This document shows positions 32,944 through 41,996 of a stretch of DNA of 64,000 nt, piece by piece (the first letter of the stretch is position 1; each line of letters starts with the position of its first letter). The DNA is taken from positions 1 to 64,000 of the forward strand of contig JACPZS010000100.1 of the NCBI GenBank assembly GCA_016195385.1. Reading direction: 5' to 3'. The notes under the pieces were generated by a model. It was not told the origin of the DNA and ran no database searches. It was given only the letters and a program-made list of their open reading frames with translations. The position numbers were made by a program, and so were the translations under genes. Source of the DNA: Verrucomicrobiota bacterium. Lineage in GTDB: Bacteria; Verrucomicrobiota; Verrucomicrobiia; Limisphaerales; JACPZS01.

Positions 32944-34488
32944 ATGAACTTTCCAGGAGTAAGGCCGAGTAAACTGTTTCAACGGCTGCAACTATTGCTC
33001 TTGGCCAGCCTCATGCCGGCACTCGTTCTCGCGCAGCCGCCCGGCCCAAACACTCCACCGACGATTTCCAAGATCGCCGACCAGACCACGCCGGAGAGCA
33101 CGGATACTGCATTAATTCCTTTCACGATTTTTGATCTGGAAACGCCCGCGACCAACTTGATTCTTTCCGCTTCCTCCTCAAATCCGCAGCTTGTGCCGAA
33201 CGAGAATATCTTCATCAGCCAGGGCGGCACCAATCGCTGGATGTTTGCCACTCCCGCCCTCTGCCAAGCTGGCACCGTCAATATCACGGTCACGGTACAA
33301 GACGCCGATGGCGCGACGGCATCACGCTCTTTCAAGCTCGCAGTTACGTTTCTAAACAGCCTTCCAACCATTACCTCCATTACCAACCAAGTAGCCATAG
33401 CCTCCACAACCGTTGGGCCTTTGAGTTTTCAGGTGTTTGGCGTGGCCGGTTGTCCGCTCGGGGGTGCTGGCCTCGTAGTTGATGGTTACTCGTCGAACAC
33501 CAACTTGGTTTTGAATTCCAACATCGTGCTCGGAGGCAGCGGCACAAACCGGACGGTCACAATTACGCCCCTGCCAGACCAAACCGGCCAGACGCTTATC
33601 ACGATTTTCGTCACGGACAAAGATGGAGCCAGCTCCTCCACTCAATTCAACCTCACCGTTATCTCGACTAATCAGCCGCCGAGGATTTCCCTGATTGCAA
33701 ATCAGATTTTGAATGGCAACGGAGCCGGCCTCGTTAATTTCCAAGTGTCAGACGAAGAGACGGCCGTAACCGATTTGGAAGTCATGGCAGCTTCTAGCGA
33801 CTCAAGTCTTATCCCCGAGGCGAGTTTTCAATTCAGTGGTAGTGGCACTAATCGGACTCTGTATTTTGAATCGGCCCTTTGCAAATACGGTGCGTCCATC
33901 GTCACAGTAACAGTTCGAGACACCGGCGGCGCAGTGGCGAGTACGAGTTTCTTCGTTGGGGTTCAAGCCTGCAATGGAACACATACAATTTCGCGAATTG
34001 AGGATCGAATCATCTCCGCGAATACCACTGACGGTCCATTTGTTTTCCGTGTTGGGGCAGCTTGTGGCTGTTCTGGAAAGGAACTGCAATTGAGTGGAGC
34101 TTCATCCAACACAAATCTCGTTCCCAACGAGAACATCCAATTTGCCGGCACCGGCAGCGAACGACGGGCGCTCATCATTCCTGTGCCGGATCAAGTTGGC
34201 GTCGCAAACCTCACATTTACGGTTTCAGATGGCAGTCTGAGTGTATCCACAACATTCAAAGTGACCGTCGTGCCGGCTCCCAGCATCAATATCACCAACC
34301 AGCAGTTCCATTTCACCCAGAGCCTGCCGCCGGGAAACGTCGTCATCGAGGCGTCAACCAATCTCGTCGCTTGGCTGCCGGTCGCGACCAACAGCGTCGC
34401 CGGTGGCGTGTTGAACTTCACCGATGTCAGCGCCTCGAATTTCGTCGCGCGCTTCTATCGTCTCACGTCACCAACCATCACTCCGTAG
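32944..34488 (+). CDS. Secreted Ig-like repeat protein
   Basis: ATG 32944 (MNFPGVRPSKLFQRLQLLLLASLMPALVLAQPP) gives a signal peptide and 514 residues. Four or so ~100-residue units each start with an ITNQ/IADQ-type strand and contain S(S)NTNLVPNENI and TVTVxDxxGAxAS motifs; they resemble cadherin/Ig-like repeats. The end (VVIEASTNLVAWLPVATNSVAGGV...ARFYRL) is a domain that recurs at the C-termini of secreted Verrucomicrobia proteins. Likely extracellular or outer surface; no enzyme motif. Confidence 0.85.
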   Translation: MNFPGVRPSKLFQRLQLLLLASLMPALVLAQPPGPNTPPTISKIADQTTPESTDTALIPFTIFDLETPATNLILSASSSNPQLVPNENIFISQGGTNRWMFATPALCQAGTVNITVTVQDADGATASRSFKLAVTFLNSLPTITSITNQVAIASTTVGPLSFQVFGVAGCPLGGAGLVVDGYSSNTNLVLNSNIVLGGSGTNRTVTITPLPDQTGQTLITIFVTDKDGASSSTQFNLTVISTNQPPRISLIANQILNGNGAGLVNFQVSDEETAVTDLEVMAASSDSSLIPEASFQFSGSGTNRTLYFESALCKYGASIVTVTVRDTGGAVASTSFFVGVQACNGTHTISRIEDRIISANTTDGPFVFRVGAACGCSGKELQLSGASSNTNLVPNENIQFAGTGSERRALIIPVPDQVGVANLTFTVSDGSLSVSTTFKVTVVPAPSINITNQQFHFTQSLPPGNVVIEASTNLVAWLPVATNSVAGGVLNFTDVSASNFVARFYRLTSPTITP

Positions 34489-34905
34489 ATGAAACTGCGC
34501 CTCCTGCGTTTCGCGTTGTTCGCTTCGGCCATCGCTTGGGGCGTGTCGATTTTCGGCGTCGTGCTGCCGTGGGAGCGCGCGGAAGCTCTGCTTGAAGGTC
34601 TCGGCGCGAGGCCGGTTCCGCACGATCCGATGCTCGATTATTGGCTGCGCATGGCTTCGGGCGCGTTCGCCTTGGTCGGCGCGATTTACCTGCTGCTCGC
34701 GCTCCAACCGCGACGATTTGCGAGCATCATCCCGGCGATGGGCTGGCTCATGTTGGTTGAAGGCGTTTTCCTTTTGGTTCACGGCGTGCGGCTCGGCCTG
34801 CCGCCGTATCCATTTTATTTCGACACGAGTTTTTGTTTTGCCGCCGGTGGTGTTATTGTGGGCTGCGCGAACGCAGCTCCATCGCCAACGAAGTCCAAAT
34901 GTTAA
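34489..34905 (+). CDS. Small membrane protein with duplicated 3' end
   Basis: 138 residues with four hydrophobic segments (LLRFALFASAIAWGVSIFGVVLP, GAFALVGAIYLLLAL, IIPAMGWLMLVEGVFLLV, SFCFAAGGVIVGCANA). No named family is recognised. It starts directly after the previous stop. The last 62 bp before the final codons occur again at 35462-35523, after a HicBA pair, also in frame and with a stop (..IVGCANATQSPTKPE). Confidence 0.78.
   Translation: MKLRLLRFALFASAIAWGVSIFGVVLPWERAEALLEGLGARPVPHDPMLDYWLRMASGAFALVGAIYLLLALQPRRFASIIPAMGWLMLVEGVFLLVHGVRLGLPPYPFYFDTSFCFAAGGVIVGCANAAPSPTKSKC
34831..34892 (+). repeat. Direct repeat, copy 1 (gene 3' end before HicBA)
   Basis: The 62 bases match 35462-35523 with three differences by eye (C/T, G/A, C/A). 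The copy encodes FCFAAGGVIVGCANAAPSPT, the end of the upstream membrane protein. The HicBA pair lies between the copies; start-to-start distance is 631 bp. Confidence 0.88.
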
Positions 34906-34990
34906 AATTCCCCATAAACTCGCAGGACTGTGCGAGCGTTGCTTCAAAAGCGAACAGCCAGAGACGAGAGCACTTCATGGCTCGGCCTGG

Positions 34991-35185
34991 TCAATCGCCC
35001 GGTGGAATTGGCACGGAGAGATTACGACAGATGGAACGTGCCAGATGTTTTTTGATTTCGTTGTGCCGAGGGATGGATTCTTTGCGTCCCGTTTGTGGAT
35101 TGCTCCAAATTGAGTGACTGCCGCCTTCGCGCACCGGGACACATCCGTGTTCTTGCAGATGACCGAGCAACGCCCGGCGTTTCAT
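34991..35185 (-). CDS. hicA: HicA-family toxin (second pair)
   Basis: The 64-residue protein MKRRALLGHLQEHGCVPVREGGSHSIWSNPQTGRKESIPRHNEIKKHLARSICRNL is a standard HicA with catalytic His in GGSHSIW. It follows hicB with a 4-bp overlap on the minus strand. The module lies between two copies of the end of gene 34489-34905. Confidence 0.92.
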   Translation of the reverse strand: MKRRALLGHLQEHGCVPVREGGSHSIWSNPQTGRKESIPRHNEIKKHLARSICRNLSVPIPPGD

Positions 35186-35400
35186 GTCAGAAGCAGTTCT
35201 GCCGTTTCCGCTTTGGGATCGAGTCGGAAAACTTCTTCGCGTTCCGTTTCCAACATGAGTTTTACAGCTTCGGTGAGATCATGAAGACATTCTTCTTTGG
35301 TCTCCCCTTGACCATTTGCGCCAGGCACTTCGAGGCAGGTCGCCCAAAAACCACCCTCGCCCGGCTCACCGCGATGAACAATGGCTGTAAATTTTTTCAT
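35182..35400 (-). CDS. hicB: HicB-family antitoxin (second pair)
   Basis: ATG 35400 (MKKFTAIVHRGEPGEGGFWATCLEVPGANGQGETKEECLHDLTEAVKLMLETER) is a clear HicB half-fold with the CLEVPGANGQGET motif; 72 residues, without a separate DNA-binding domain. The order is antitoxin then toxin. Its strand is opposite to both neighbours, fitting an inserted unit. Confidence 0.92.
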   Translation of the reverse strand: MKKFTAIVHRGEPGEGGFWATCLEVPGANGQGETKEECLHDLTEAVKLMLETEREEVFRLDPKAETAELLLT

Positions 35401-35461
35401 GCAGATGTTCATACTCATTCCCGCTGGGAAAGTGAATTGTTTTCGGAAGCCAGGATGCCTG

Positions 35462-35523
35462 TTTTGTTTTGCCGCCGGTGGTGTTATTGTGGGCTGCGCG
35501 AATGCAACTCAATCGCCAACGAA
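35462..35523 (+). repeat. Direct repeat, copy 2 (gene 3' end after HicBA)
   Basis: This is the second copy of 34831-34892. It keeps the reading frame of the gene end and closes with its own stop (NATQSPTKPE then TAA), 7 bp before the ClpX-like ATG. Of the three differences one is synonymous (AAC/AAT). This copy likely lay next to the clpX-like gene before the module arrived, or came with the module. Confidence 0.85.
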
Positions 35524-35539
35524 ACCAGAATAAATTTTT

Positions 35540-37008
35540 ATGCCTTCTCCCAAACTGAGCACACCGCCGTCGCCCGAAGAACTCCAGCGCAAGCTCCAGG
35601 AATTCTTGAGCGCACAGTTTCCCAACGCGCATATCGCCGCCACAACGACGGAAACAAGCGGCGAACCCGAAGCGCCGGCGAGCGAATCCAAACCGGTCGA
35701 ATTCGCGTTCAACTACAAGCCGCGCGACGTGACGGCGCACCTCGACCGTTTCGTGATCCAGCAGGACGAGGCGAAGAAAGTTTTGAGCGTCGCGCTGTGC
35801 GATCACGATCACCACGTCCGGCTCGCGCTCGCGGGCCACGAGTCGCCGAATTACGCGAAGCAAAACATCATCCTCGTCGGCCCCACCGGCGTCGGCAAAA
35901 CGTACCTCATCCGCTGCGTGGCGGACTTGATCGGCGTACCGTTCGTGACGAGCATGGCATCATTTACATCGACGAGATCGACAAGATCGCCGCGGCGAGC
36001 AACGTGTCTGGCCGCGACGTGAGCGGGCGCGGCGTGCAGACAAACCTGCTCAAGCTCATGGAAGAAACCGAAGTGCCGGCGCGCTCGACGAATGACATCG
36101 CTGGACAAATCCAGGCGATGATGGAGATGCAGCGCGGCGGCAAGAAATCGCCCGCGACGATCAACACGAAACACATTCTCTTCGTCGTCAGTGGCGCATT
36201 CGACGGACTGGAAAAAATCGTCCGCCGGCGGATGCGCGAGGCGACGATTGGTTTTTCGGCGACGGAACGCGCGTTGGAGAATGCCGAGAAGTGGCTCGAC
36301 CAGGCGCAGACGCGGGACTTCATCGACTTCGGTTTCGAGCCTGAGTTCATCGGTCGCCTGCCCGTGCGCGTCGTTTGCCAGGCGCTCGCGGTGGACGACT
36401 TGTTTCATATTCTCAAAACTTCCGAGGGCAGCATCATCCGGCAATACGAACAGGACTTCGCGGCGTACGGCATCGAAGTGCTCTTTCGCGACGAAGGCTT
36501 GCGGCGCATCGCCGAACTGGCGGGCCAGGAAAAAACCGGCGCGCGTGGCTTGATGACGGTTTGCGAAAAAGTGTTTCGCGAATTCAAATTCGAGCTGCCC
36601 TCGACGCTCGTGAAGCGCTTCATCGTGTCGCGCGAACTCGTCAACGATCCCGCGAGCGCGCTGAAGGAACTGCTGGCCGAGCACGCGAACCAGGAACGCG
36701 AAGTCGCGCGCCAGCTCGTGCATGAATTCGCGCGGCGCTTCCACGAAACGCACGGACTGAAAATGCGTTTCACCGACGAAGCTGCCGACACGCTGGTGTC
36801 GCAGGCGCTGCGCGAAGGCAAATCAGTGCGCGATTTGTGCGCCGCGAAGTTCAAGGATTATCAGTTCGGATTGCGACTCATTTCACAGAACACCTCCCAA
36901 ACGGAGTTCGTGCTCGATCGCGACGCTGCCGAAACGCCGGACAAAGTCTTGAGCGATTGGGTCGTGGCCAGTTATCGCCAAAGCGGCAAAAACGCGGAGA
37001 TGAAGTAA
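35540..37008 (+). pseudogene. clpX: ClpX-type AAA+ ATPase, internal deletion and frameshift
   Basis: The first frame (35540-~35949) reads FVIQQDEAKKVLSVALCDH and Walker A in ILVGPTGVGKTYL, up to IGVPFV. The second frame starts at 35950 with EHGIIYIDEIDKIAA (Walker B) and continues through GRDVSGRGVQTNLLKLMEETE, FEPEFIGRLPV (sensor region) and EKTGARGLMTVCEKVF to 37008. About 35-37 codons usual in ClpX, including the GYVG pore loop, are missing at the join and the frame is lost. The protein also lacks the ClpX zinc-binding domain and has a ~100-residue C-terminal extension. The upstream track start (35095) is spurious. Confidence 0.85.
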
Positions 37009-37009
37009 A

Positions 37010-38428
37010 TCACTTTGCGGGGATGGCCTGCGGTGACGGAGTATTGGGACGCGGCGGGCCAGTGCGTTGGATGACTTCGTCGAATTTCAACTGAAGGTCG
37101 CCCGCGGCGGAGTATTTTACCGTGGGCTGGGCTTTGGTCCATTCCTCGTGGGAAACCTTCCGCGTCTCGTGCAGAAAAACGTACGTGCCTTTCTTGTTGC
37201 CGATGATGAGGTCGGGCTTTCCGTCGCCGTTCACGTCCGCCACGCCGATTTGACGGCCCACGCCGGAGTCGTCGTCGATGAGATGCGGCACCCAATCAAC
37301 CTTGCCGCCCGCACCGCGAACAAGTTGGAACCAGTACAGCACGGCGGGCGCGGTGGGATCCGGATCGCCGGCGGGTCCGTGCGCCCAAAAGCATTTCCCG
37401 GTGACGATGTCCTTGAGTCCATCGCCATCCACGTCCACCAATTCGACGGCGTGAAGCTGCGAGAAGGCGACGCCGTAGCGATTCTCGGACGGCTCCTTGT
37501 TCATGAAGACGTGCGTCTTAAACTGCGGATGTCCATCCGCGTCTTTCGCACGCAACTGCTCATACCAGCCCAGCCCGTAACCATGCGCCGCGACGCTGGT
37601 GATAACGTCGTTCAAGCCGTCGCCGTTCACGTCGTAGGCAAACATCTGCGCGCCGCCGCCGGGACTGAACGCCGCCGGATGCCGCGTCCACGTCGCGCTC
37701 GCGCTGCCCGCTTTCGGTTGCTCCCACCACGCGCCGCGTTCCAAAACGTCCATCCGCCCGTCACCGTTCACGTCGCCAAGGCCCAGACCGTGATTGAAAT
37801 TGCCCCACGGCCCTTTGCCGGAGATGGAAACGAACGGCCATTTCGCGGTCACGTTCTTCCAATCCGGCGCAGCGTAGCCGAAGGTGCCATCCGAGTTGCA
37901 AATGATTTCCGGGCGTCCATCCCCGGTCAAATCGGCAAAGGTCGGCGATTCATTGTCCACGGCGTCGAAGACCGTGTGCCGCTCCCAATGCTGCTCTTTC
38001 CCTTGGGGATTCAAATAAAGGTACGCGGGCGTGCCGGGCAAACCGAACGTGAGCACGTCGTTCCAGCCGTCGCCGTTGAAATCGTGGACGAACGTAAAAA
38101 AATTGTCTGTCGAGTAGGCGTTCTTCTTGCCGAAAACTCCTTCAAAACCCGGCAGCTTTTCATCGGTGCCATCCGCCTTTTTCAAAGTGAACGTGGTAGT
38201 GGGCGGATAAAGCTCGTGCCGTTTCTCGAAGCGCGGACCTTCCCACCAGTACGGACCGGAAATGGCGTCCGGCTTTCCGTCGCGATTCAGATCGCCGAAA
38301 TTGGCGCCCTCGCTCCAGTAATACTTGTCGAGGTGCAGCTTCTTGAAGGAGTGCAGGACGTGATCGGCAGCCGGCACTGAAATGCTCGCGGCCAAAGTTG
38401 CCACGGAAAGCAAGAACGTGGATTTCAT
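37010..38428 (-). CDS. Secreted FG-GAP/VCBS repeat protein
   Basis: ATG 38428 (MKSTFLLSVATLAASISVPAADH) gives a signal peptide and 472 residues. Many FG-GAP/VCBS calcium-binding loops are visible (DLNRDGKPDAI, DFNGDGWNDVL, DVNGDGRMDVL, DVNGDGLNDVI, DVDGDGLKDIV, DVNGDGKPDLI), forming a beta-propeller. Trp-rich segments (PYWWEGPRFEKR) recur. Similar proteins are abundant in Planctomycetes and Verrucomicrobia and are thought to be secreted; ligand unknown. It is convergent with the clpX-like gene. Confidence 0.9.
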   Translation of the reverse strand: MKSTFLLSVATLAASISVPAADHVLHSFKKLHLDKYYWSEGANFGDLNRDGKPDAISGPYWWEGPRFEKRHELYPPTTTFTLKKADGTDEKLPGFEGVFGKKNAYSTDNFFTFVHDFNGDGWNDVLTFGLPGTPAYLYLNPQGKEQHWERHTVFDAVDNESPTFADLTGDGRPEIICNSDGTFGYAAPDWKNVTAKWPFVSISGKGPWGNFNHGLGLGDVNGDGRMDVLERGAWWEQPKAGSASATWTRHPAAFSPGGGAQMFAYDVNGDGLNDVITSVAAHGYGLGWYEQLRAKDADGHPQFKTHVFMNKEPSENRYGVAFSQLHAVELVDVDGDGLKDIVTGKCFWAHGPAGDPDPTAPAVLYWFQLVRGAGGKVDWVPHLIDDDSGVGRQIGVADVNGDGKPDLIIGNKKGTYVFLHETRKVSHEEWTKAQPTVKYSAAGDLQLKFDEVIQRTGPPRPNTPSPQAIPAK

Positions 38429-38575
38429 GCTGAGTTTGTCGCAGGCTTTGACCCGCGAGTCAATGGTGCGCTGAACGATCCAAACATAGAATTTCCCCAA
38501 GCTCAATTCCGACGTTCCGAAGGCCGATTCCGGTGTTCCAAATCCTGATTTTGGCTTTTCGAGGCCCGACGCCGC

Positions 38576-41023
38576 TCACTGGGCGGGCTTGGTGAGCAGG
38601 CGGCGGATTTCCTCGCGGGCGGGCCGACCCTGACCTGGCCCGAGTCCTCCCTGGCCGGGGGTATTTGCCAAATCGAGCGGCGTCTGTCCGTTGGTGTTTT
38701 TCAGAGTGGCGTCGGCTTGATGCGCGAGCAGCAGTTTCACGATTTCCACCTGATTGCCATTTACGGCTGAATGTAACGCGGTCGAACCCTCTGCGTTTTG
38801 GGCATTGATATTCGCCTTGTGCGCCAGCAACGCTTCGACGAACGGCCGGTTCCCGTTCTGTGCGGCACGCTGGAGCAAAGTGTTTTCCTTCGATGGCGTA
38901 AGATTCACATCCGCGTCTTGTTTCAGGAGCCATTCGGCAGCGGCTTCGTAGCGGTTAACATACGCCAGCCAAATCGCTGTCATGCCGTTGGCATACTGCG
39001 CGTTCACGTCCGCGCCGTGCGAGCGTAGCAATTCCAGCAACGTCAAATCACCGCGCATCTTCACCGCCTCGGTATCAAGAGCGACTAACATGAGCGGCGC
39101 GAATTTGGATGCGTCTTTCAGTTTAAGATTTGGATCCGCGCCCGCTTTCAACAGAACTTCAGCGAGTTCCGTGCTTTCGTTCCGGATGGCTTGATGCAGC
39201 GGCGTCCACCCATTGTCATCCACGACGTTCACTTCGGCCTTGTTCTCCAACAGCCAATTCAACACCGGCCTGCGAGTGGCTTCGAGCGCGAGAAAGATTG
39301 GCGTGCGGTCGCGATCATTGCGCGCGTTCACGTCTGCTCCGGCGGCAACAAGCAACTCAACCAAATCCTTTCGACCAAAGGCCACCGCGTAGAACAGCGG
39401 CGTGGCGCCGGGCCATTCGTTGGGGTCCTTTGAATAATCATTCGGGCGTCGCGCGGCTTTCGCATTCACGTCCGCTTTGTTAGCAAGCATCACCTGTGTC
39501 AAAAGTTTGTGGCCTTGTTCGACGGCGACATGGAGCGGAGTGCGCATGAATCCCTTCAAGTTTAGTTCCTTCATGTCGCCGGGGTCTCCGAGTGCGTTCA
39601 CATCCGCGCCATGAGCGATGAGCAATTCCACCATGCTCTTGTGACCGCTCCAGGCGGCGAAGTGGAGGGGCGTCGCGCCGACCCGGTTGCCGGTGCTGCC
39701 GTTGATGTCGGCCTTGTTGGCCAGCAGAAACTCCGCGACGACGAGGTGACCGTTGTTGGCCGCGCGCTGCAATGGCGTGAAGCCACGGTCGGGCGCGTTC
39801 ACCAAATCCGGGCTGTCTTTGATGATGGCCTTGATGCGTTGCAGTTCCTTGGCTTCGTCGTCGGTCGCGGGCGCGGCGGACTCTGGCGCTGGCTCGCTGT
39901 TCGCCGGGACCGCGCTCGCGAGGGCGTTCGTTTTCGGCGGCACCTGGATGTCGAGAATATCCTTATCCGGCTTAATCGCCAGCAGTTCGCGTTTGAGCGC
40001 GAGAATTTCGCGCTGGAACTTGATCAAGTTGTCCGGCGGGGCGGTGCCATTGTCCACTTTCCTCCGTTCGCTCTGAAGCTGCTGCTCGACCAGCCGAATC
40101 TCCTCCTCGATCAATTCTTTCCGCTGCTGGCTGGCCGGGCTCAGGTTTCGCGATTCGTTACCGCCTTCTACAGCCGCAGACAAAGCCGAAAGCTTGGTTT
40201 GTTCCGCCGCGAGTTCGTTTTGGTATTTCTTCCGCTGTGTCCGCAATTCTGCTAGAATTTGCTCCGCTTGATTCACGCGATTCTCCGCAAGATTCAGCGC
40301 TGCCTTAAGTTTTGGGATATGCAACTCGTTAATCCAGTGCCTGAGTTGATCCCGGAGATACTGCAACTGAGCTTCGTGATTCTTTTTCTCCTCATCGGTG
40401 GTCGGCTGGACGATAGCTTCTCGCGCATACGCCTGCTTCCATACTCTGAACTGCTCAGTCTCGGTTTGAATTGGCAGGGCATACGGAGGATAAGTGTTTG
40501 CTTCGTCCAAAAGTTTCCGCGCTTCGTAGAGTTCCTTCAAAGCCGTAGCTTGCTGTGCGGTGGCTTGATCCATCCGCGCATTAAGCGAACTGACCGTTTC
40601 CTGCAAATCGTTCACTCGCGTCTGAATCTCCGCCCGTTTCTGCTTGTCCGCTTCGGACTCGCCACCGGTCCCTTTTGCCGCCACTTGAGGCGGCGCGAAA
40701 GTCCGGCTCAGGCGCGCGAGTTCCGTCTGGTCGGCGAAGTCGCGCAGGATGCGCTGGTAAAACGCGGCGGCTTCGTTCGTCTTGCCCTGCTTGCGATAAC
40801 ATTCGCCCAGCCGGAAAACGGCGGTGGCCGTCGCCGCGCGCTGCGCGTCGAACTGCGTGACGAGCGCCTGATACGCTTCGATGGCCGCCTTCAGATTGTG
40901 GTTGGCCTCCTCCTCGTAAAGACCTTTTTGCAGCAAGCCGCCGCCGGCCGGTTCAGCCGCAGACGCAGCGCGTGGCGCGGTGAGCAAAGTGGTGATGAAC
41001 AGAATTGCGAGCGGTGTTTTCAT
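38576..41023 (-). CDS. Secreted TPR/coiled-coil ankyrin-repeat protein
   Basis: ATG 41023 (MKTPLAILFITTLLTAPRAASAAEP) gives a signal peptide; the 86 residues before it in the track are translation of the REP-like repeat. Residues ~30-120 are TPR-like (YQALVTQFDAQ...FRLGECYRKQGKTNEAAAFYQRIL), followed by a long Gln/Glu coiled coil (~130-400). The second half has about ten ankyrin repeats (NGHLVVAEFLLANKADINGS, SGHKSMVELLIAHGADVNA and similar). A periplasmic scaffold role is likely; partner unknown. Confidence 0.9.
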   Translation of the reverse strand: MKTPLAILFITTLLTAPRAASAAEPAGGGLLQKGLYEEEANHNLKAAIEAYQALVTQFDAQRAATATAVFRLGECYRKQGKTNEAAAFYQRILRDFADQTELARLSRTFAPPQVAAKGTGGESEADKQKRAEIQTRVNDLQETVSSLNARMDQATAQQATALKELYEARKLLDEANTYPPYALPIQTETEQFRVWKQAYAREAIVQPTTDEEKKNHEAQLQYLRDQLRHWINELHIPKLKAALNLAENRVNQAEQILAELRTQRKKYQNELAAEQTKLSALSAAVEGGNESRNLSPASQQRKELIEEEIRLVEQQLQSERRKVDNGTAPPDNLIKFQREILALKRELLAIKPDKDILDIQVPPKTNALASAVPANSEPAPESAAPATDDEAKELQRIKAIIKDSPDLVNAPDRGFTPLQRAANNGHLVVAEFLLANKADINGSTGNRVGATPLHFAAWSGHKSMVELLIAHGADVNALGDPGDMKELNLKGFMRTPLHVAVEQGHKLLTQVMLANKADVNAKAARRPNDYSKDPNEWPGATPLFYAVAFGRKDLVELLVAAGADVNARNDRDRTPIFLALEATRRPVLNWLLENKAEVNVVDDNGWTPLHQAIRNESTELAEVLLKAGADPNLKLKDASKFAPLMLVALDTEAVKMRGDLTLLELLRSHGADVNAQYANGMTAIWLAYVNRYEAAAEWLLKQDADVNLTPSKENTLLQRAAQNGNRPFVEALLAHKANINAQNAEGSTALHSAVNGNQVEIVKLLLAHQADATLKNTNGQTPLDLANTPGQGGLGPGQGRPAREEIRRLLTKPAQ

Positions 41024-41040
41024 AAAATGAACTGGTTTGC

Positions 41041-41180
41041 TGACGTAGGACAGGCGTCGCGCCTGTCTCTCACTTTCTGTCGTCCGTTTCCTGCCGAACA
41101 GTTTTCTCGACAACAAATCGCCCACGATCCGTGGGATGCTTCTGAAAGCAGAAGACAGGCGCGACGCCTGTCCTACGTGA
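41041..41180. repeat. Inverted pair of REP-like repeats
   Basis: GACGTAGGACAGGCGTCGCG (41042-) and its inverse ending GACGCCTGTCCTACGTGA (to 41180) form ~28-bp arms around ~80 bp. The arms themselves contain the GACAGGCG/CGCCTGTC dyad. From memory this sequence family, whose translation reads VGQASRLS, is widespread in Verrucomicrobia. It lies just upstream of the ankyrin gene and has been read into its false longer ORF. Confidence 0.85.
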
Positions 41181-41277
41181 AGGATTGCGCCTCCGTAATA
41201 GCTTTGGATTAACTCGTTCGCGAATGGCTCAATTCTCATGCTGTGTTTCACCATGCAAAAATTTTCCGCGCGACTTG

Positions 41278-41976
41278 TCACGGTTTTGTAAAATCGGACG
41301 GCTCGAAACGGTAGCCGACGCCGTGGACGGTTTTGATCCAGCGCGGGCGCTCCGGATCGCGTTCGAGTTTGCCGCGCAGACTGGCGATGTGGTTATCGAC
41401 GGTGCGCGTCGTGGGAAACGAGTTGTAGCCCCACACGACATCGAGGAAGCGTTCGCGCGACACCGGTTCGCCGGGCGACTCCAACATCAGGCGCAACATG
41501 GCAAATTCCTTCGCGGTGAGATGCAGCAGCGTTTTTCCGCGCCAGGCGAGTTGTTGCACGAAGTCCAGCCGCACGTCGCCGAGGCGAAGGTCTTTCGGTG
41601 CAGCCGAAATTTTTTGCCCACGACGCAGCCGGGCGCGCACGCGCGCGAGCAATTCCTCCGTGCTGAACGGCTTCACGAGATAATCGTCCGCGCCAGCGTC
41701 CAGGCCGCGCACGCGATCCTCGACCTGACCCTTGGCGGTGAGCATGAGCACGGGCACGGGATTCGCGAGACGGCGCAACTCGGCGCAAAGCGCGTAGCCA
41801 TCGAGCCGCGGCATCATCAAGTCGAGGAGCACGAGGTCGGGCTTTTCATCGAGCGCGCGGCGCAGGCCGGTCTCGCCGTCGGCGGCCGTGAGCACGCGAT
41901 AGCCTTCGGCGGTGAGGCAATCCGCGAGCGCGGTGCGCATCGGCAACTCGTCTTCAATGATCAGGATGCGGGACAT
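41278..41976 (-). CDS. OmpR/PhoB-family response regulator
   Basis: The 232-residue protein has a receiver domain (ILIIEDELPMRTAL, phospho-acceptor Asp in LVLLDLMMPRLDG, Thr in VLMLTAKG, Lys in DYLVKPFS). The C-terminal winged helix follows (LTAKEFAMLRLMLESPGEPVSRERFLDVVWG...TVDNHIASLRGKLERDP.RWIKTVHGVGYRF). It is paired with the upstream histidine kinase on the same strand, 132 bp apart, with a repeat in the gap. It should be a DNA-binding activator or repressor. Confidence 0.96.
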   Translation of the reverse strand: MSRILIIEDELPMRTALADCLTAEGYRVLTAADGETGLRRALDEKPDLVLLDLMMPRLDGYALCAELRRLANPVPVLMLTAKGQVEDRVRGLDAGADDYLVKPFSTEELLARVRARLRRGQKISAAPKDLRLGDVRLDFVQQLAWRGKTLLHLTAKEFAMLRLMLESPGEPVSRERFLDVVWGYNSFPTTRTVDNHIASLRGKLERDPERPRWIKTVHGVGYRFEPSDFTKP

Positions 41977-41996
41977 GGTGGGAAAATGTCGAAAGT

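Noticed and set aside
35095-35949. Upstream part of the 637-aa ORF ending in ClpX
   Set aside because: It reads antisense through hicB and through the repeat in the wrong frame; only the part from 35950 on is ClpX sequence. The real 5' part is in another frame from 35540.
41024-41281. N-terminal extension of the ankyrin protein (86 aa)
   Set aside because: It is translation of the REP-like inverted repeats; the signal peptide starts at ATG 41023.
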